8,811 nt of DNA from Spartobacteria bacterium (GTDB taxonomy: Bacteria; Verrucomicrobiota; Verrucomicrobiia; Chthoniobacterales; Chthoniobacteraceae): the NCBI GenBank assembly GCA_025355595.1, contig JANXZI010000173.1, positions 1 through 8,811 of the forward strand, written 5' to 3'. Position 1 is the stretch's first letter; every line of letters begins with the position of its first letter. The notes below the pieces were generated by a model. The model worked only from the letters and a program-made list of their open reading frames with translations. It ran no database searches and was not told the origin of the DNA. Position numbers and translations under genes: made by a program. This document shows positions 1-6,813 of this stretch, piece by piece.

Positions 1-96
1 CGCACCGCGCTCGGCTGGGAGCCGCGCACATCGCTCCGCGACGCGCTTGCAAGGACGCTGGAATTCTACCGCGCAAATCTCGCGCACTACATCTGA
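1..96 (+). CDS. NAD-dependent epimerase/dehydratase (extended SDR), C-terminal fragment
   Basis: Reading from base 1 gives 31 codons and a TGA at 94-96. The peptide begins RTALGWEPRTSLRDAL and ends LEFYRANLAHYI. The 'LGW.P...L..AL..T..FYR' pattern is the usual C-terminal helix of extended short-chain dehydrogenases that act on nucleotide sugars (UDP-glucose 4-epimerase, UDP-glucuronate decarboxylase, dTDP-glucose 4,6-dehydratase and relatives). The catalytic Tyr-x-x-x-Lys and the Rossmann NAD site lie upstream of the window, so the reaction cannot be chosen. The stop is one base from the ATG of the aminotransferase gene, which implies co-transcription and a joint role in making an activated (amino)sugar. 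The family call rests on a short tail only. Confidence 0.75.
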   Translation, partial: RTALGWEPRTSLRDALARTLEFYRANLAHYI

Positions 97-97
97 C

Positions 98-1234
98 ATG
101 CAAAACGCGGAGCCCGAATTTCCCTTCCAGCCCATCGCCGAATATCGCGCCTACAAGACCGCGATTGATGCCGCGATGCTGCGCGTCTGCGAGAGCGGGA
201 ACTACATCCTCGGCCCGGAGTGCGCGGCATTTGAAAACGAATTCGCCGAGTGGATCGGCGCGGGAAATTGCGTCGGTGTGGCGAATGGAACTGATGCTCT
301 CGTGCTCGCGATGCGCGCACTCGGCATCGGCGCGGGCGATACCGTGCTCACCGTCTCGCACACCGCCGTCGCGACGGTCGCCGCGATCGAACTCACGGGC
401 GCGGACGCCCTGCTCGTGGACATCGATCCCGCGACGTTCACGCTCGATCCGCAGAAGCTCGCCGACACGATCCGCGCGAATCCGCAGCGAAAATTCAAGG
501 CAGTGATCCCCGTGCACCTCTACGGCCAGCCGGCAGACATGCCGGCGATCATGGAGATCGCGCGCAGGCACGGGCTGCTCGTAATCGAAGACTGCGCGCA
601 ATGCCACGGCGCAACGCTCGGCGGAAAAGTCACCGGCACATTCGGCGACGCCGCGACGTTCAGCTTTTACCCGACGAAAAATCTCGGCGCGATCGGCGAC
701 GGCGGCGCAGTCGTCACGCAAGACGCCACGGTCGCCACGGTCGCCGCGCGCGTCCGCGAACTGCGGCAGTACGGCTGGAAGTCGCGCTACATCAGCGACA
801 CCACGGGCATGAACAGCCGCCTCGACGAACTCCAGGCCGCGATCCTCCGCGTGAAGCTCCCGCATCTCCGCGCCGACAACCAGCGCCGCCGCGGCATCGC
901 CGCGCACTACGCGAAATACGCCGTGAATCCGTCCGTCACGCTGCCGCCCGTACGCGCGGGCGCGGAGCATGTGTATCACCAATACGTCGTCCGCTCGCCG
1001 CAGCGCGACACGCTCATGGCCGCGCTGAAATCGCACGGCGTTCCGACGGCTGTCCACTACCCGCAGCCCGTTCACAGTCAGCCCGCGTATCACGGCCGCA
1101 TCGCGATCGGCGCAGGCGGTCTCGCCGAAAGCGAGCGAGCGTGCCGCGAAGTCCTCAGCCTGCCGATGCACCCGCGGCTCACCGACGAAGCCGTGATTTT
1201 TGCGGCGGAAAAAGTCTCTGCATGGCAGCCATGA
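98..1234 (+). CDS. DegT/DnrJ/EryC1/StrS-family PLP-dependent sugar aminotransferase
   Basis: This 378-residue protein is full length for the family. These cytoplasmic enzymes transfer an amino group, usually from glutamate, to a 3-keto or 4-keto nucleotide sugar. Visible landmarks are the phosphate-binding NGTDAL (residues 63-68), IEDCAQCHGA (163-172) with Asp165 for the pyridine nitrogen and Gln168, and the Schiff-base lysine Lys194 in FYPTKNLGA. The C-terminal half has the usual MNSRLDELQAAIL segment and a VHYPQPVH motif. The pattern resembles FdtB/QdtB-like (3-amino) and ArnB/WecE-like (4-amino) enzymes; the sugar position cannot be settled by eye. ATG 98 is preferred: a TTG at 47 would extend the frame 17 codons back into the epimerase gene, and the added residues do not look like family sequence. 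No clear Shine-Dalgarno precedes the start. It is the last gene before the inverted-repeat region. Confidence 0.93.
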   Translation: MQNAEPEFPFQPIAEYRAYKTAIDAAMLRVCESGNYILGPECAAFENEFAEWIGAGNCVGVANGTDALVLAMRALGIGAGDTVLTVSHTAVATVAAIELTGADALLVDIDPATFTLDPQKLADTIRANPQRKFKAVIPVHLYGQPADMPAIMEIARRHGLLVIEDCAQCHGATLGGKVTGTFGDAATFSFYPTKNLGAIGDGGAVVTQDATVATVAARVRELRQYGWKSRYISDTTGMNSRLDELQAAILRVKLPHLRADNQRRRGIAAHYAKYAVNPSVTLPPVRAGAEHVYHQYVVRSPQRDTLMAALKSHGVPTAVHYPQPVHSQPAYHGRIAIGAGGLAESERACREVLSLPMHPRLTDEAVIFAAEKVSAWQP

Positions 1235-1264
1235 AACGAAAACAACGAGAGCGGCGAATCCGCT

Positions 1265-1318
1265 TCCCGGGTGGAGCACGCGACTCGCGTGGTGTTTCCG
1301 GCGACCCGCGGGAAACAC
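1265..1318 (+). repeat. Left 54-nt repeat unit with two tandem hairpins
   Basis: The unit starts TCCCGGGTGGAG. Next is a near-perfect palindrome, CACGCGA-C-TCGCGTG (1277-1291, 7-bp stem, one central base). Directly after it comes a second hairpin (1292-1318): 8 bp (GTGTTTCC with GGAAACAC), one G-G mismatch (1300/1310), 3 more pairs and a 3-nt loop (1304-1306). All counts are by direct reading. Confidence 0.85.
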
Positions 1319-1403
1319 TTCGTGGCACGTGTGCAAACACGCAGGATCGCCAAATTTGGACGCCGTCAAATTTGTGCGCCGTTACCGAACCCACGCGCGT
1401 CGG
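1319..1403. other. Core between the inverted repeat units
   Basis: The 85-bp core is not symmetric overall. It holds a small stem CGTGT-GCAA-ACACG (1328-1341) whose loop would be a GNRA tetraloop in RNA. It also holds two copies of the self-complementary octamer CAAATTTG (1351-1358 and 1367-1374) with starts 16 bp apart. These A/T blocks stand out against the GC-rich surroundings and could be protein-binding or bendable sites. No coding signal was found. Confidence 0.4.
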
Positions 1404-1457
1404 GTGTCTGCGGCCAGTGGCCGCAAACAGCACGCGAGTCGCGTGCTCCACCCGGGA
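1404..1457 (-). repeat. Right 54-nt repeat unit, inverted copy of the left unit
   Basis: Read on the minus strand this unit has the same plan and the same length as the left one: an outer 27 nt identical to the left arm, with its CACGCGA/TCGCGTG palindrome at 1431-1445, and an inner hairpin at 1404-1430. The inner stem holds TGCGGCCA (1409-1416) paired with TGGCCGCA (1418-1425), then a C-A mismatch (1408/1426) and three further pairs. Relative to the left hairpin it has different bases at paired positions but keeps pairing. Confidence 0.85.
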
Positions 1458-1517
1458 GAAGCACGCTGACGCACGACTTGCGGATGACCACACTTTTTCC
1501 CGCACAATAATCTCCGC

Positions 1518-2474
1518 ATGGAAGCCATGAAGCCCACGCTCACCATCGTCGTCCCGCTCTACAATTCCGAGGCGACGCTCGAACGTCTCATCGTGGAGCT
1601 TTCCGCGCTCGCGGTGGACGGCGGGCACGAACTGGTGCTCGTGAACGACGGCAGCCGCGACAAAACCATCGAGGTCTGCGAGCGCCTCATGCGCACCGCG
1701 ACCGTGCCCATCACGCTCGTAAAGTTGTCGCGCAATTTCGGCGAGCACCACGCTGTGATGGCGGGCCTGCACCATGTGAACGGCGAGTACATCGTGACGA
1801 TGGACGACGATCTCCAGAACCCGCCCTCCGAGGTGATGAAGCTCGTGAACCATGCGCGCGAGGGCGGGCACGAGGTTGTGTACAGCTACTACGACGACAA
1901 GCAGCACGAGGGCTGGCGCAATCTCGGAAGCTGGCTCACGAACCGCATGGCCGACTTCCTCCTCGACAAGCCGCGCGGCCTCTACCTTTCAAGCTTCCGC
2001 TGCATGAGCGCATTCGTCGCGCGCGAGATCTGCCGCTACGACGGGCCGTTCGCATACGTGGACGGACTCATCCTGCAGGTCACGCAGAACATCGGCCGCG
2101 TCCTCGTCACGCACGCCGCGCGCGAGGCGGGGCGCAGCGGATACACGATGCGCAAGCTTGTGAAGCTGTGGCTGAACATGTTCGTGAATTTCTCCGTCAT
2201 CCCGTTGCACGTCGCGACGATGCTCGGCTTCGCGATCGCCGCGCTCGGCTTCATCTACACGGGCTCCGTGATCTGGGAGCGCTTCACGCACGGCACGCCG
2301 CTCGGCTGGAGTTCGCTCATGGCCGCGCTCACTGTCTTCTCCGGCACGCAGCTCATCGTGCTCGGCATGGCCGGCGAATACATCGGCAGGATCTTCCTGA
2401 CTGCGAACAAGCGCCCGCAGTTTGTCGTGAAAGAAATCATCCGCGGCGGAACCTCATCCGACCCGAAACGGTGA
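1518..2474 (+). CDS. Polyprenyl-phosphate glycosyltransferase, ArnC/GtrB/DPM-like (GT2)
   Basis: This 318-residue inner-membrane enzyme has an N-terminal GT-A catalytic domain opening with LTIVVPLYNSEATL, VNDGSRD at residues 42-48, the LSRNFGEHHAVMAGL block, and the metal-binding MDDDLQNPP (Asp96-Asp98). Two transmembrane helices follow (about 228-250 and 266-288), ending in GEYIGRIF. This layout is typical of enzymes that move one sugar from a nucleotide or formyl-aminosugar donor onto undecaprenyl or dolichyl phosphate on the cytoplasmic face (ArnC, GtrB, DPM synthase). An aminotransferase and an epimerase just upstream recall the ArnA-ArnB-ArnC set, but the substrate is not shown. ATG 1518 and ATG 1527 (three codons shorter) are both possible; neither has a well-placed Shine-Dalgarno. 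The stop overlaps the exporter's GTG by four bases, indicating translational coupling. It begins about 60 bp after the inverted-repeat element. Confidence 0.9.
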   Translation: MEAMKPTLTIVVPLYNSEATLERLIVELSALAVDGGHELVLVNDGSRDKTIEVCERLMRTATVPITLVKLSRNFGEHHAVMAGLHHVNGEYIVTMDDDLQNPPSEVMKLVNHAREGGHEVVYSYYDDKQHEGWRNLGSWLTNRMADFLLDKPRGLYLSSFRCMSAFVAREICRYDGPFAYVDGLILQVTQNIGRVLVTHAAREAGRSGYTMRKLVKLWLNMFVNFSVIPLHVATMLGFAIAALGFIYTGSVIWERFTHGTPLGWSSLMAALTVFSGTQLIVLGMAGEYIGRIFLTANKRPQFVVKEIIRGGTSSDPKR

Positions 2475-4327
2475 ACCACCTCTGGCGCGCACTTCAGTAT
2501 CTCCGTCCGTATTGGCGCATGGCGACAGCCTCCGCCGTGCTCACGGTGCTCGCCTCGCTCAGCGGACTGCTCGCGCCGTGGCCGCTGAAGATCATCGTGG
2601 ACAATGTGCTCGGCACGCAGCCGCTGCCCGGCGTCCTCGCGCGTTTCGCGGCACTGTCCCTCGCGGACAAGACGACACTGCTCACCGCCGTCGTCGTCGG
2701 CAGCCTCGTCATCACGCTGCTGCACCACGGTATCGCGGTGCTGCAGAGCTACCTCACCACGAGTTTCGAGCAGCGGATGATTCTCGATTTTCGCAGCGAC
2801 CTCTTCTCCCACGCGCAGCGGCTTTCGATGTCCTTCCACGATCAAAGCCGCGCCGGCGGACTCATCTACGCGATCAATTTTCAGGCCGACGCCGCGGCGG
2901 GCGTGATCATGGCCGCACAGCCGCTGGCGCAGAGCGCGATCAGCCTCGTGGGCATGTTTTGGATCACGTACAAAATCAACCCGGTCCTCGCGCTGCTTTC
3001 GCTCTCGGTGGTGCCGTTTCTCTATTTCTCGGTCATCTATTATTCGTCGCGAATCCAAAAGCGGCTGATGACGGTGAAGGGCATGGAGGGCGAGTCGCTC
3101 TCGATCATCCACGAGGCGATCTCGATGCTCCGCGTGATCGTCGCCTTTGGCCGCGAGAGGCATGAGTACAGTCGCTTCCGCGAGCAGGCCGAGCGCGCGG
3201 TGCATGCGCGCATCCGGCTCACGATCCGGCAGACGGTCTTCGCGCTCGCGGTGAATATGATCACGACCATCGGCTCCGCACTCGTGCTCGGCTACGGCGG
3301 CTGGCAGGCGCTGCAGGGAAAGCTCACCGTCGGCGATTTGCTCATCGTCATCGCCTACATCGCCGCGGTCTATGCGCCGCTCGAGGCCATCAGCACGACC
3401 ATCGGTTCGCTGCAGGATCAGGTCGTGAGCCTCCGCATCGCGTTCGGCCTGCTGGATACGCAGCCGGAGATTCGTGACGAACCCGGCGCGCTCACGATCG
3501 GCCGCGCGAAGGGCGCGGTGCGCTTTGAGGACATCGCCTTCACCTACCAGGGCCGCGTGGACACGCTGCGGAACATTTCCTTCGAGGCGAAGCCCGGCCA
3601 GGTGATCGCGATCTGCGGGCCCACCGGCGCCGGAAAAACCACGCTCATCAGCCTGCTCCCGCGCTTTTATGATGCCAAATCCGGCCGCATCCTGCTCGAT
3701 GGCACGGACACCCGGAAGATCGCGCTGAAGTCGCTCCGGGATCAGATCAGCATCGTGCTGCAAGACCCGCTGCTTTTCTCCGCGAGCATCGCGGAAAACA
3801 TCCGCTACGGGCGGCTCGACGCGACGATGGAAGAGGTCATCGCCGCGGCGAAAAACGCCAACGCGCACGACTTCATCACCAAACTCCCGCAGGGATACGA
3901 CACGCAGCTCGGCGAGCGGGGCGTGCAGATTTCCGGCGGCGAACGGCAGCGGATCTCCGTCGCCAGGGCGTTCCTGAAAGACGCGCCCATCCTGATCCTC
4001 GACGAGCCGACCTCGTCCATTGATTCGAAAACGGAATCCGTGATCCTCGACGCGCTCGACCGCCTGATGGCCGGCCGCACGACCTTCATGATCGCGCACC
4101 GTCTCGCGACGATCCGGCACGCGGATCAGATTCTCGTGCTGCTCTTCGGCGAACTCATCGAGCGGGGCACCCATGATGAGTTGCTTGCGAAAGGCGGTCT
4201 CTACCGGCAGCTCTTCGACATGCAGACCAAGCGCACGCGGACGAAGCATACGCCCGCCATCCTCGGCACCGAGGAGCCGCCGGAAACCGGGGACAGCGGG
4301 GACAACCAACCGGAGCGCGCACCATGA
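2471..4327 (+). CDS. MsbA-like ABC exporter, fused permease and ATPase
   Basis: From the GTG at 2471 this is a 618-residue half-transporter that should work as a homodimer in the inner membrane. Six transmembrane helices are visible in residues 1-320. The ATPase domain shows A-loop Tyr359, Walker A GPTGAGKTT (383-391), Q-loop Gln431 in VLQDP, signature SGGERQ (488-493), Walker B ILILDEP with Asp511 and Glu512, a D-loop SSID, and switch His543 in IAHRL. All catalytic residues are intact. The frame stays open upstream into the glycosyltransferase gene; GTG 2471 is chosen because it gives the expected short N-terminus before helix 1 and a GTGA overlap. The last ~40 residues form a charged, proline-rich tail. 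Placed between glycosyltransferase genes, it probably flips or exports a lipid-linked glycan or glycolipid. Its substrate is inferred from context, since the family also exports peptides and drugs. Confidence 0.93.
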   Translation: MNHLWRALQYLRPYWRMATASAVLTVLASLSGLLAPWPLKIIVDNVLGTQPLPGVLARFAALSLADKTTLLTAVVVGSLVITLLHHGIAVLQSYLTTSFEQRMILDFRSDLFSHAQRLSMSFHDQSRAGGLIYAINFQADAAAGVIMAAQPLAQSAISLVGMFWITYKINPVLALLSLSVVPFLYFSVIYYSSRIQKRLMTVKGMEGESLSIIHEAISMLRVIVAFGRERHEYSRFREQAERAVHARIRLTIRQTVFALAVNMITTIGSALVLGYGGWQALQGKLTVGDLLIVIAYIAAVYAPLEAISTTIGSLQDQVVSLRIAFGLLDTQPEIRDEPGALTIGRAKGAVRFEDIAFTYQGRVDTLRNISFEAKPGQVIAICGPTGAGKTTLISLLPRFYDAKSGRILLDGTDTRKIALKSLRDQISIVLQDPLLFSASIAENIRYGRLDATMEEVIAAAKNANAHDFITKLPQGYDTQLGERGVQISGGERQRISVARAFLKDAPILILDEPTSSIDSKTESVILDALDRLMAGRTTFMIAHRLATIRHADQILVLLFGELIERGTHDELLAKGGLYRQLFDMQTKRTRTKHTPAILGTEEPPETGDSGDNQPERAP

Positions 4328-6789
4328 TCCCGCGCAGGAAGCCGCGAATCGTCGTGCTCGGCATGATGACAAAGATGCCGGTCGCGGGCGTCGTGTGGCA
4401 GACGGTGCATTACCTCGTCGGCCTCGAACGACTTGGCTGCGAGGTGTACTACGTCGAGCAGCACGCGCGCACGCCGTCCATGTTCATGAAGACCGAGCAG
4501 TGCGACGGATCGGCGAAGGCGAGCGAATTCATTGATGGCATCATGCGCCGCTTCGATCTTGCCGGGCGCTGGTGCTTCCACGCGCTCCACGAGCCCGAGT
4601 CGCGCTGCTTCGGCATGAGCGATACGCAGCTTCGGGCGCTGTTTGCGGATGCGGACTTCATCATCAATCTCCACGGCGGCACCGTCCCGCTGCCCGAGCA
4701 TTCCGCGACGGGACGCCTCGTGTACATCGAAACCGATCCGGTGCAGCTCCAGATCGAATTGCATGACGGCGTGCAGCAGACCGTGGACTTCCTCGCGCCG
4801 CACTCCGCATTTTTCACGTTCGGCGAGAACATCGGCAATCCCGACTGCGGGCTGCCTGCGCCGACGCAGTTCAAATTCCTGCCGACGCGCCAGCCGGTGG
4901 TCTGTGAGATGTGGGATGAAAGATTCTGCGCGCCGACGGGCGGCGAACGCCTCACAACGATCGGCAACTGGGCGCAGCAATGGCGGACCGTGCAGTTCCG
5001 CGGGCACACCTACACGTGGAGCAAGCACTTCGAGTTCTTGAAATTTCTGGACCTGCCGTCGCGCACGCAGCAGCCGCTGGAACTCGCGCTGGCGAGCTAC
5101 ACCGCCGAGGACAAGGCGATGCTCGAAGGCCACGGCTGGCATGTGCGCCACGGGCTCGATGTCTCGACGGATGCGGACATCTACCGACGCTACATCGCGG
5201 AATCGCGCGGCGAATTCACCGTCGCGAAAGATCAAAACGTGCGGCTGCGGAGCGGATGGTTCAGCGATCGCGCGGTGACGTTCCTCGCCGCGGGCCGCCC
5301 GGTGATCACGCAGGAGACGGGCTTCAGCAATGTGTTGCCGACGGGCGCGGGGCTGTTCGGTTTTTCGACGATGGATGAGATCCTCGCGGCCATCGAAACG
5401 ATGAACAGCGACTACGCGGGCCAGTGCGCCGCCGCGCGGGAGGTCGCCCGCGAGTGCTTCGGCCACGATGTCGTGCTCGGGCGGATGCTCCGCGAACTCG
5501 GCGTGGCGGTCGCCGCGCCGCAGCGTGCCAGCGTGCGCTTTCTGCCACGCGATCTCGCGCTCACGCCCGTGTCGCGGCGTCCCATCCGGATGCCGGAGCA
5601 GGTCGTGCGAGAGGCGCTCGCTCTGCCGCTGCCCGCACAGAGGGCCGTCGCGGAACGTCCGGCTGCGAGCGTGGTGATCGTCACGTTCAACAACCTGTTT
5701 TTCAACCGGCTCTGCCTGCTGAATCTGATCGAGCAGAGCGACGGCGGGGAATTTGAAATCATCGCCGTGGACAACGGCTCGACGGACGGCACGGCGGATT
5801 TTCTGCGCGAGCTTGCAGCGCGCGATGCGCGCGTGCGCGTGATTTTCAATGCGGAGAACCGCGGCTTTGCAGCCGCGACAAATCAGGGCGCGGCGGCGGC
5901 GCGCGGTGCGATGCTCGTGCTGCTGAACAACGACACTCTCGTGCCGCGCGGCTGGCTCGAACGGCTGCGCACGCATCTGGCGGATGCGACCATCGGCCTG
6001 CTCGGCGCGGTGACAAACCGCATCGGCAACCAGGCGGAAATTCCCGTGGACTACGCGACGCTGGGTGGCTTCCACCGCTTCGCACGCGAGCGCGCGGCGT
6101 CGCATGTGGCGCGCGCGTTTGAGATCCCGATGGCCGCGATGTTCTGCGTCTCGATGCGCCGTGATGCGTTTGAAAAAATCGGGCCGCTCGACGAGCAATT
6201 CGGGATCGGCATGTTTGAGGACGACGACTACGCGATGCGCTGCCGCGCGGCGGGTCTGCGCGTGGTGTGCGCGGAGGATGTCTTCGTGCATCACTTCGGC
6301 GAAGCGTCCTTCGGCGAGCTGTGCCCGTCTGGCGAATACGGCGAGGTCTTTCTCGCGAACCGCGCGCGCTTTGAACGCAAATGGAACACGGTGTGGAAGA
6401 GCCACGATGGGGGTGCGAAGCCCGGCTATGAGGAACTTGTCGTGCGCCTGCGCGAGGCGGTGATCGCACACACGCCCGCGGACGCGACCGTGCTGGTCGT
6501 CTCGAAGGGCGACGACACGCTGCTGGCGATTGCAGGTCGTCGCGCCGCGCATTTTCCGCAGGCTGCGGATGGCGGATACGCGGGGCACTATCCCGCGGAT
6601 GATGCGGCCGCGATTGTCGCGATCGAGGAACTGCGTCGCGCGGGTGCGAACGTCCTCGTGATCCCGGAGCCATCGTCGTGGTGGATCGATCACTACGCCG
6701 GACTGCGGGCGCATCTCGCGGCACACGCCGAGTGCGTGGAGATCCCGGCGACGTGCCGCATTTTTCATTTCGGCAACCACGCCGGGTGA
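4324..6789 (+). CDS. Three-module protein: GT-B-like glycosyltransferase, GT2 glycosyltransferase and C-terminal accessory domain
   Basis: This 821-residue cytoplasmic protein has three parts. Residues 1 to ~400 look like a GT-B glycosyltransferase: a Rossmann-like start (RIVVLGMMTKMP), LHGGTVPLP in the middle, and a donor-site-like block with RLRSGWFSDRA (307-317) and AAGRPVITQETGF (322-334). Residues ~447-690 are a GT2 domain of the rhamnosyltransferase (WbbL-like) type: VVIVTFNN (450-457), VDNGSTDGT (482-490), the DXD-equivalent NND (535-537), and FEDDDYAMRC (631-640) as the likely catalytic-base region. Residues ~702-821 are a separate module with VLVVSKGDD (723-731), HFPQ (743-746), GHYPADD (754-760) and SSWWIDHY (784-791), shared with the sulfotransferase downstream. 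The start ATG overlaps the ABC stop (ATGA), and GGAG at 4312-4315 lies 8 nt before it, the best Shine-Dalgarno in the window. It probably adds two sugars to one glycan. The GT2 call is secure, the GT-B call good, and the tail's function unknown. Confidence 0.88.
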   Translation: MIPRRKPRIVVLGMMTKMPVAGVVWQTVHYLVGLERLGCEVYYVEQHARTPSMFMKTEQCDGSAKASEFIDGIMRRFDLAGRWCFHALHEPESRCFGMSDTQLRALFADADFIINLHGGTVPLPEHSATGRLVYIETDPVQLQIELHDGVQQTVDFLAPHSAFFTFGENIGNPDCGLPAPTQFKFLPTRQPVVCEMWDERFCAPTGGERLTTIGNWAQQWRTVQFRGHTYTWSKHFEFLKFLDLPSRTQQPLELALASYTAEDKAMLEGHGWHVRHGLDVSTDADIYRRYIAESRGEFTVAKDQNVRLRSGWFSDRAVTFLAAGRPVITQETGFSNVLPTGAGLFGFSTMDEILAAIETMNSDYAGQCAAAREVARECFGHDVVLGRMLRELGVAVAAPQRASVRFLPRDLALTPVSRRPIRMPEQVVREALALPLPAQRAVAERPAASVVIVTFNNLFFNRLCLLNLIEQSDGGEFEIIAVDNGSTDGTADFLRELAARDARVRVIFNAENRGFAAATNQGAAAARGAMLVLLNNDTLVPRGWLERLRTHLADATIGLLGAVTNRIGNQAEIPVDYATLGGFHRFARERAASHVARAFEIPMAAMFCVSMRRDAFEKIGPLDEQFGIGMFEDDDYAMRCRAAGLRVVCAEDVFVHHFGEASFGELCPSGEYGEVFLANRARFERKWNTVWKSHDGGAKPGYEELVVRLREAVIAHTPADATVLVVSKGDDTLLAIAGRRAAHFPQAADGGYAGHYPADDAAAIVAIEELRRAGANVLVIPEPSSWWIDHYAGLRAHLAAHAECVEIPATCRIFHFGNHAG

Positions 6790-6813
6790 GCGAACACACG
6801 GCGCAAAATTTCC

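Larger units (their letters stand above)
1265..1457. repeat. Composite palindromic element: two inverted 54-nt units around an 85-bp core
   Basis: The gap between the aminotransferase and glycosyltransferase genes (1235-1517) contains no convincing gene but is strongly structured. Bases 1265-1291 and 1431-1457 are perfect reverse complements (27 of 27). Just inside each arm is a further hairpin-forming 27 nt (1292-1318 and 1404-1430). The two inner segments match at 19 of 27 positions in inverted orientation. Weak similarity continues a few bases outward, with GCTT at 1262-1265 and its complement AAGC at 1459-1462. The element encodes no transposase and no target-site duplication is obvious. 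It looks like a REP/BIME-like or MITE-like dispersed element, but no second copy exists in this window to prove dispersal. There is no T-tract after the hairpins, so it is not a standard intrinsic terminator. Confidence 0.85.

Noticed and set aside
1265..1318. Hairpins after the aminotransferase gene as an intrinsic terminator
   Set aside because: No run of T follows either hairpin; the only T5 run (1494-1498) is about 37 bp beyond the last arm. The inverted-unit plan is better explained as a repeat element.
1265..1457. CRISPR array
   Set aside because: There are only two units, in opposite orientation, with a single spacer and internal palindromes. There is no series of direct repeats and no cas gene.
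1478..1511. Possible promoter (TTGCGG at 1478-1483 and CACAAT at 1503-1508) ahead of the 1518 gene
   Set aside because: The boxes match poorly, their 19-bp spacing is long, and the -10 would sit about 10 bp from the start codon. A promoter between the element and 1518 is plausible but this one is not supported.
1179..1907. Minus-strand open frame crossing the repeat element
   Set aside because: It runs from inside one real gene through the inverted repeats into another and has no domain. The short peptides encoded by the repeat arms are by-products of the repeat.
2255..4372. Long minus-strand open frame (about 705 codons) opposite the ABC exporter
   Set aside because: It has the same biased, motif-free composition, and the plus strand encodes an intact exporter with every ATPase motif.
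4201..6780. Very long open frame on the minus strand (about 859 codons) opposite the double glycosyltransferase gene
   Set aside because: The translation is rich in Arg, His and Ala with no recognisable domain. It lies exactly opposite a gene with clear motifs, as expected of antisense shadows in GC-rich DNA.
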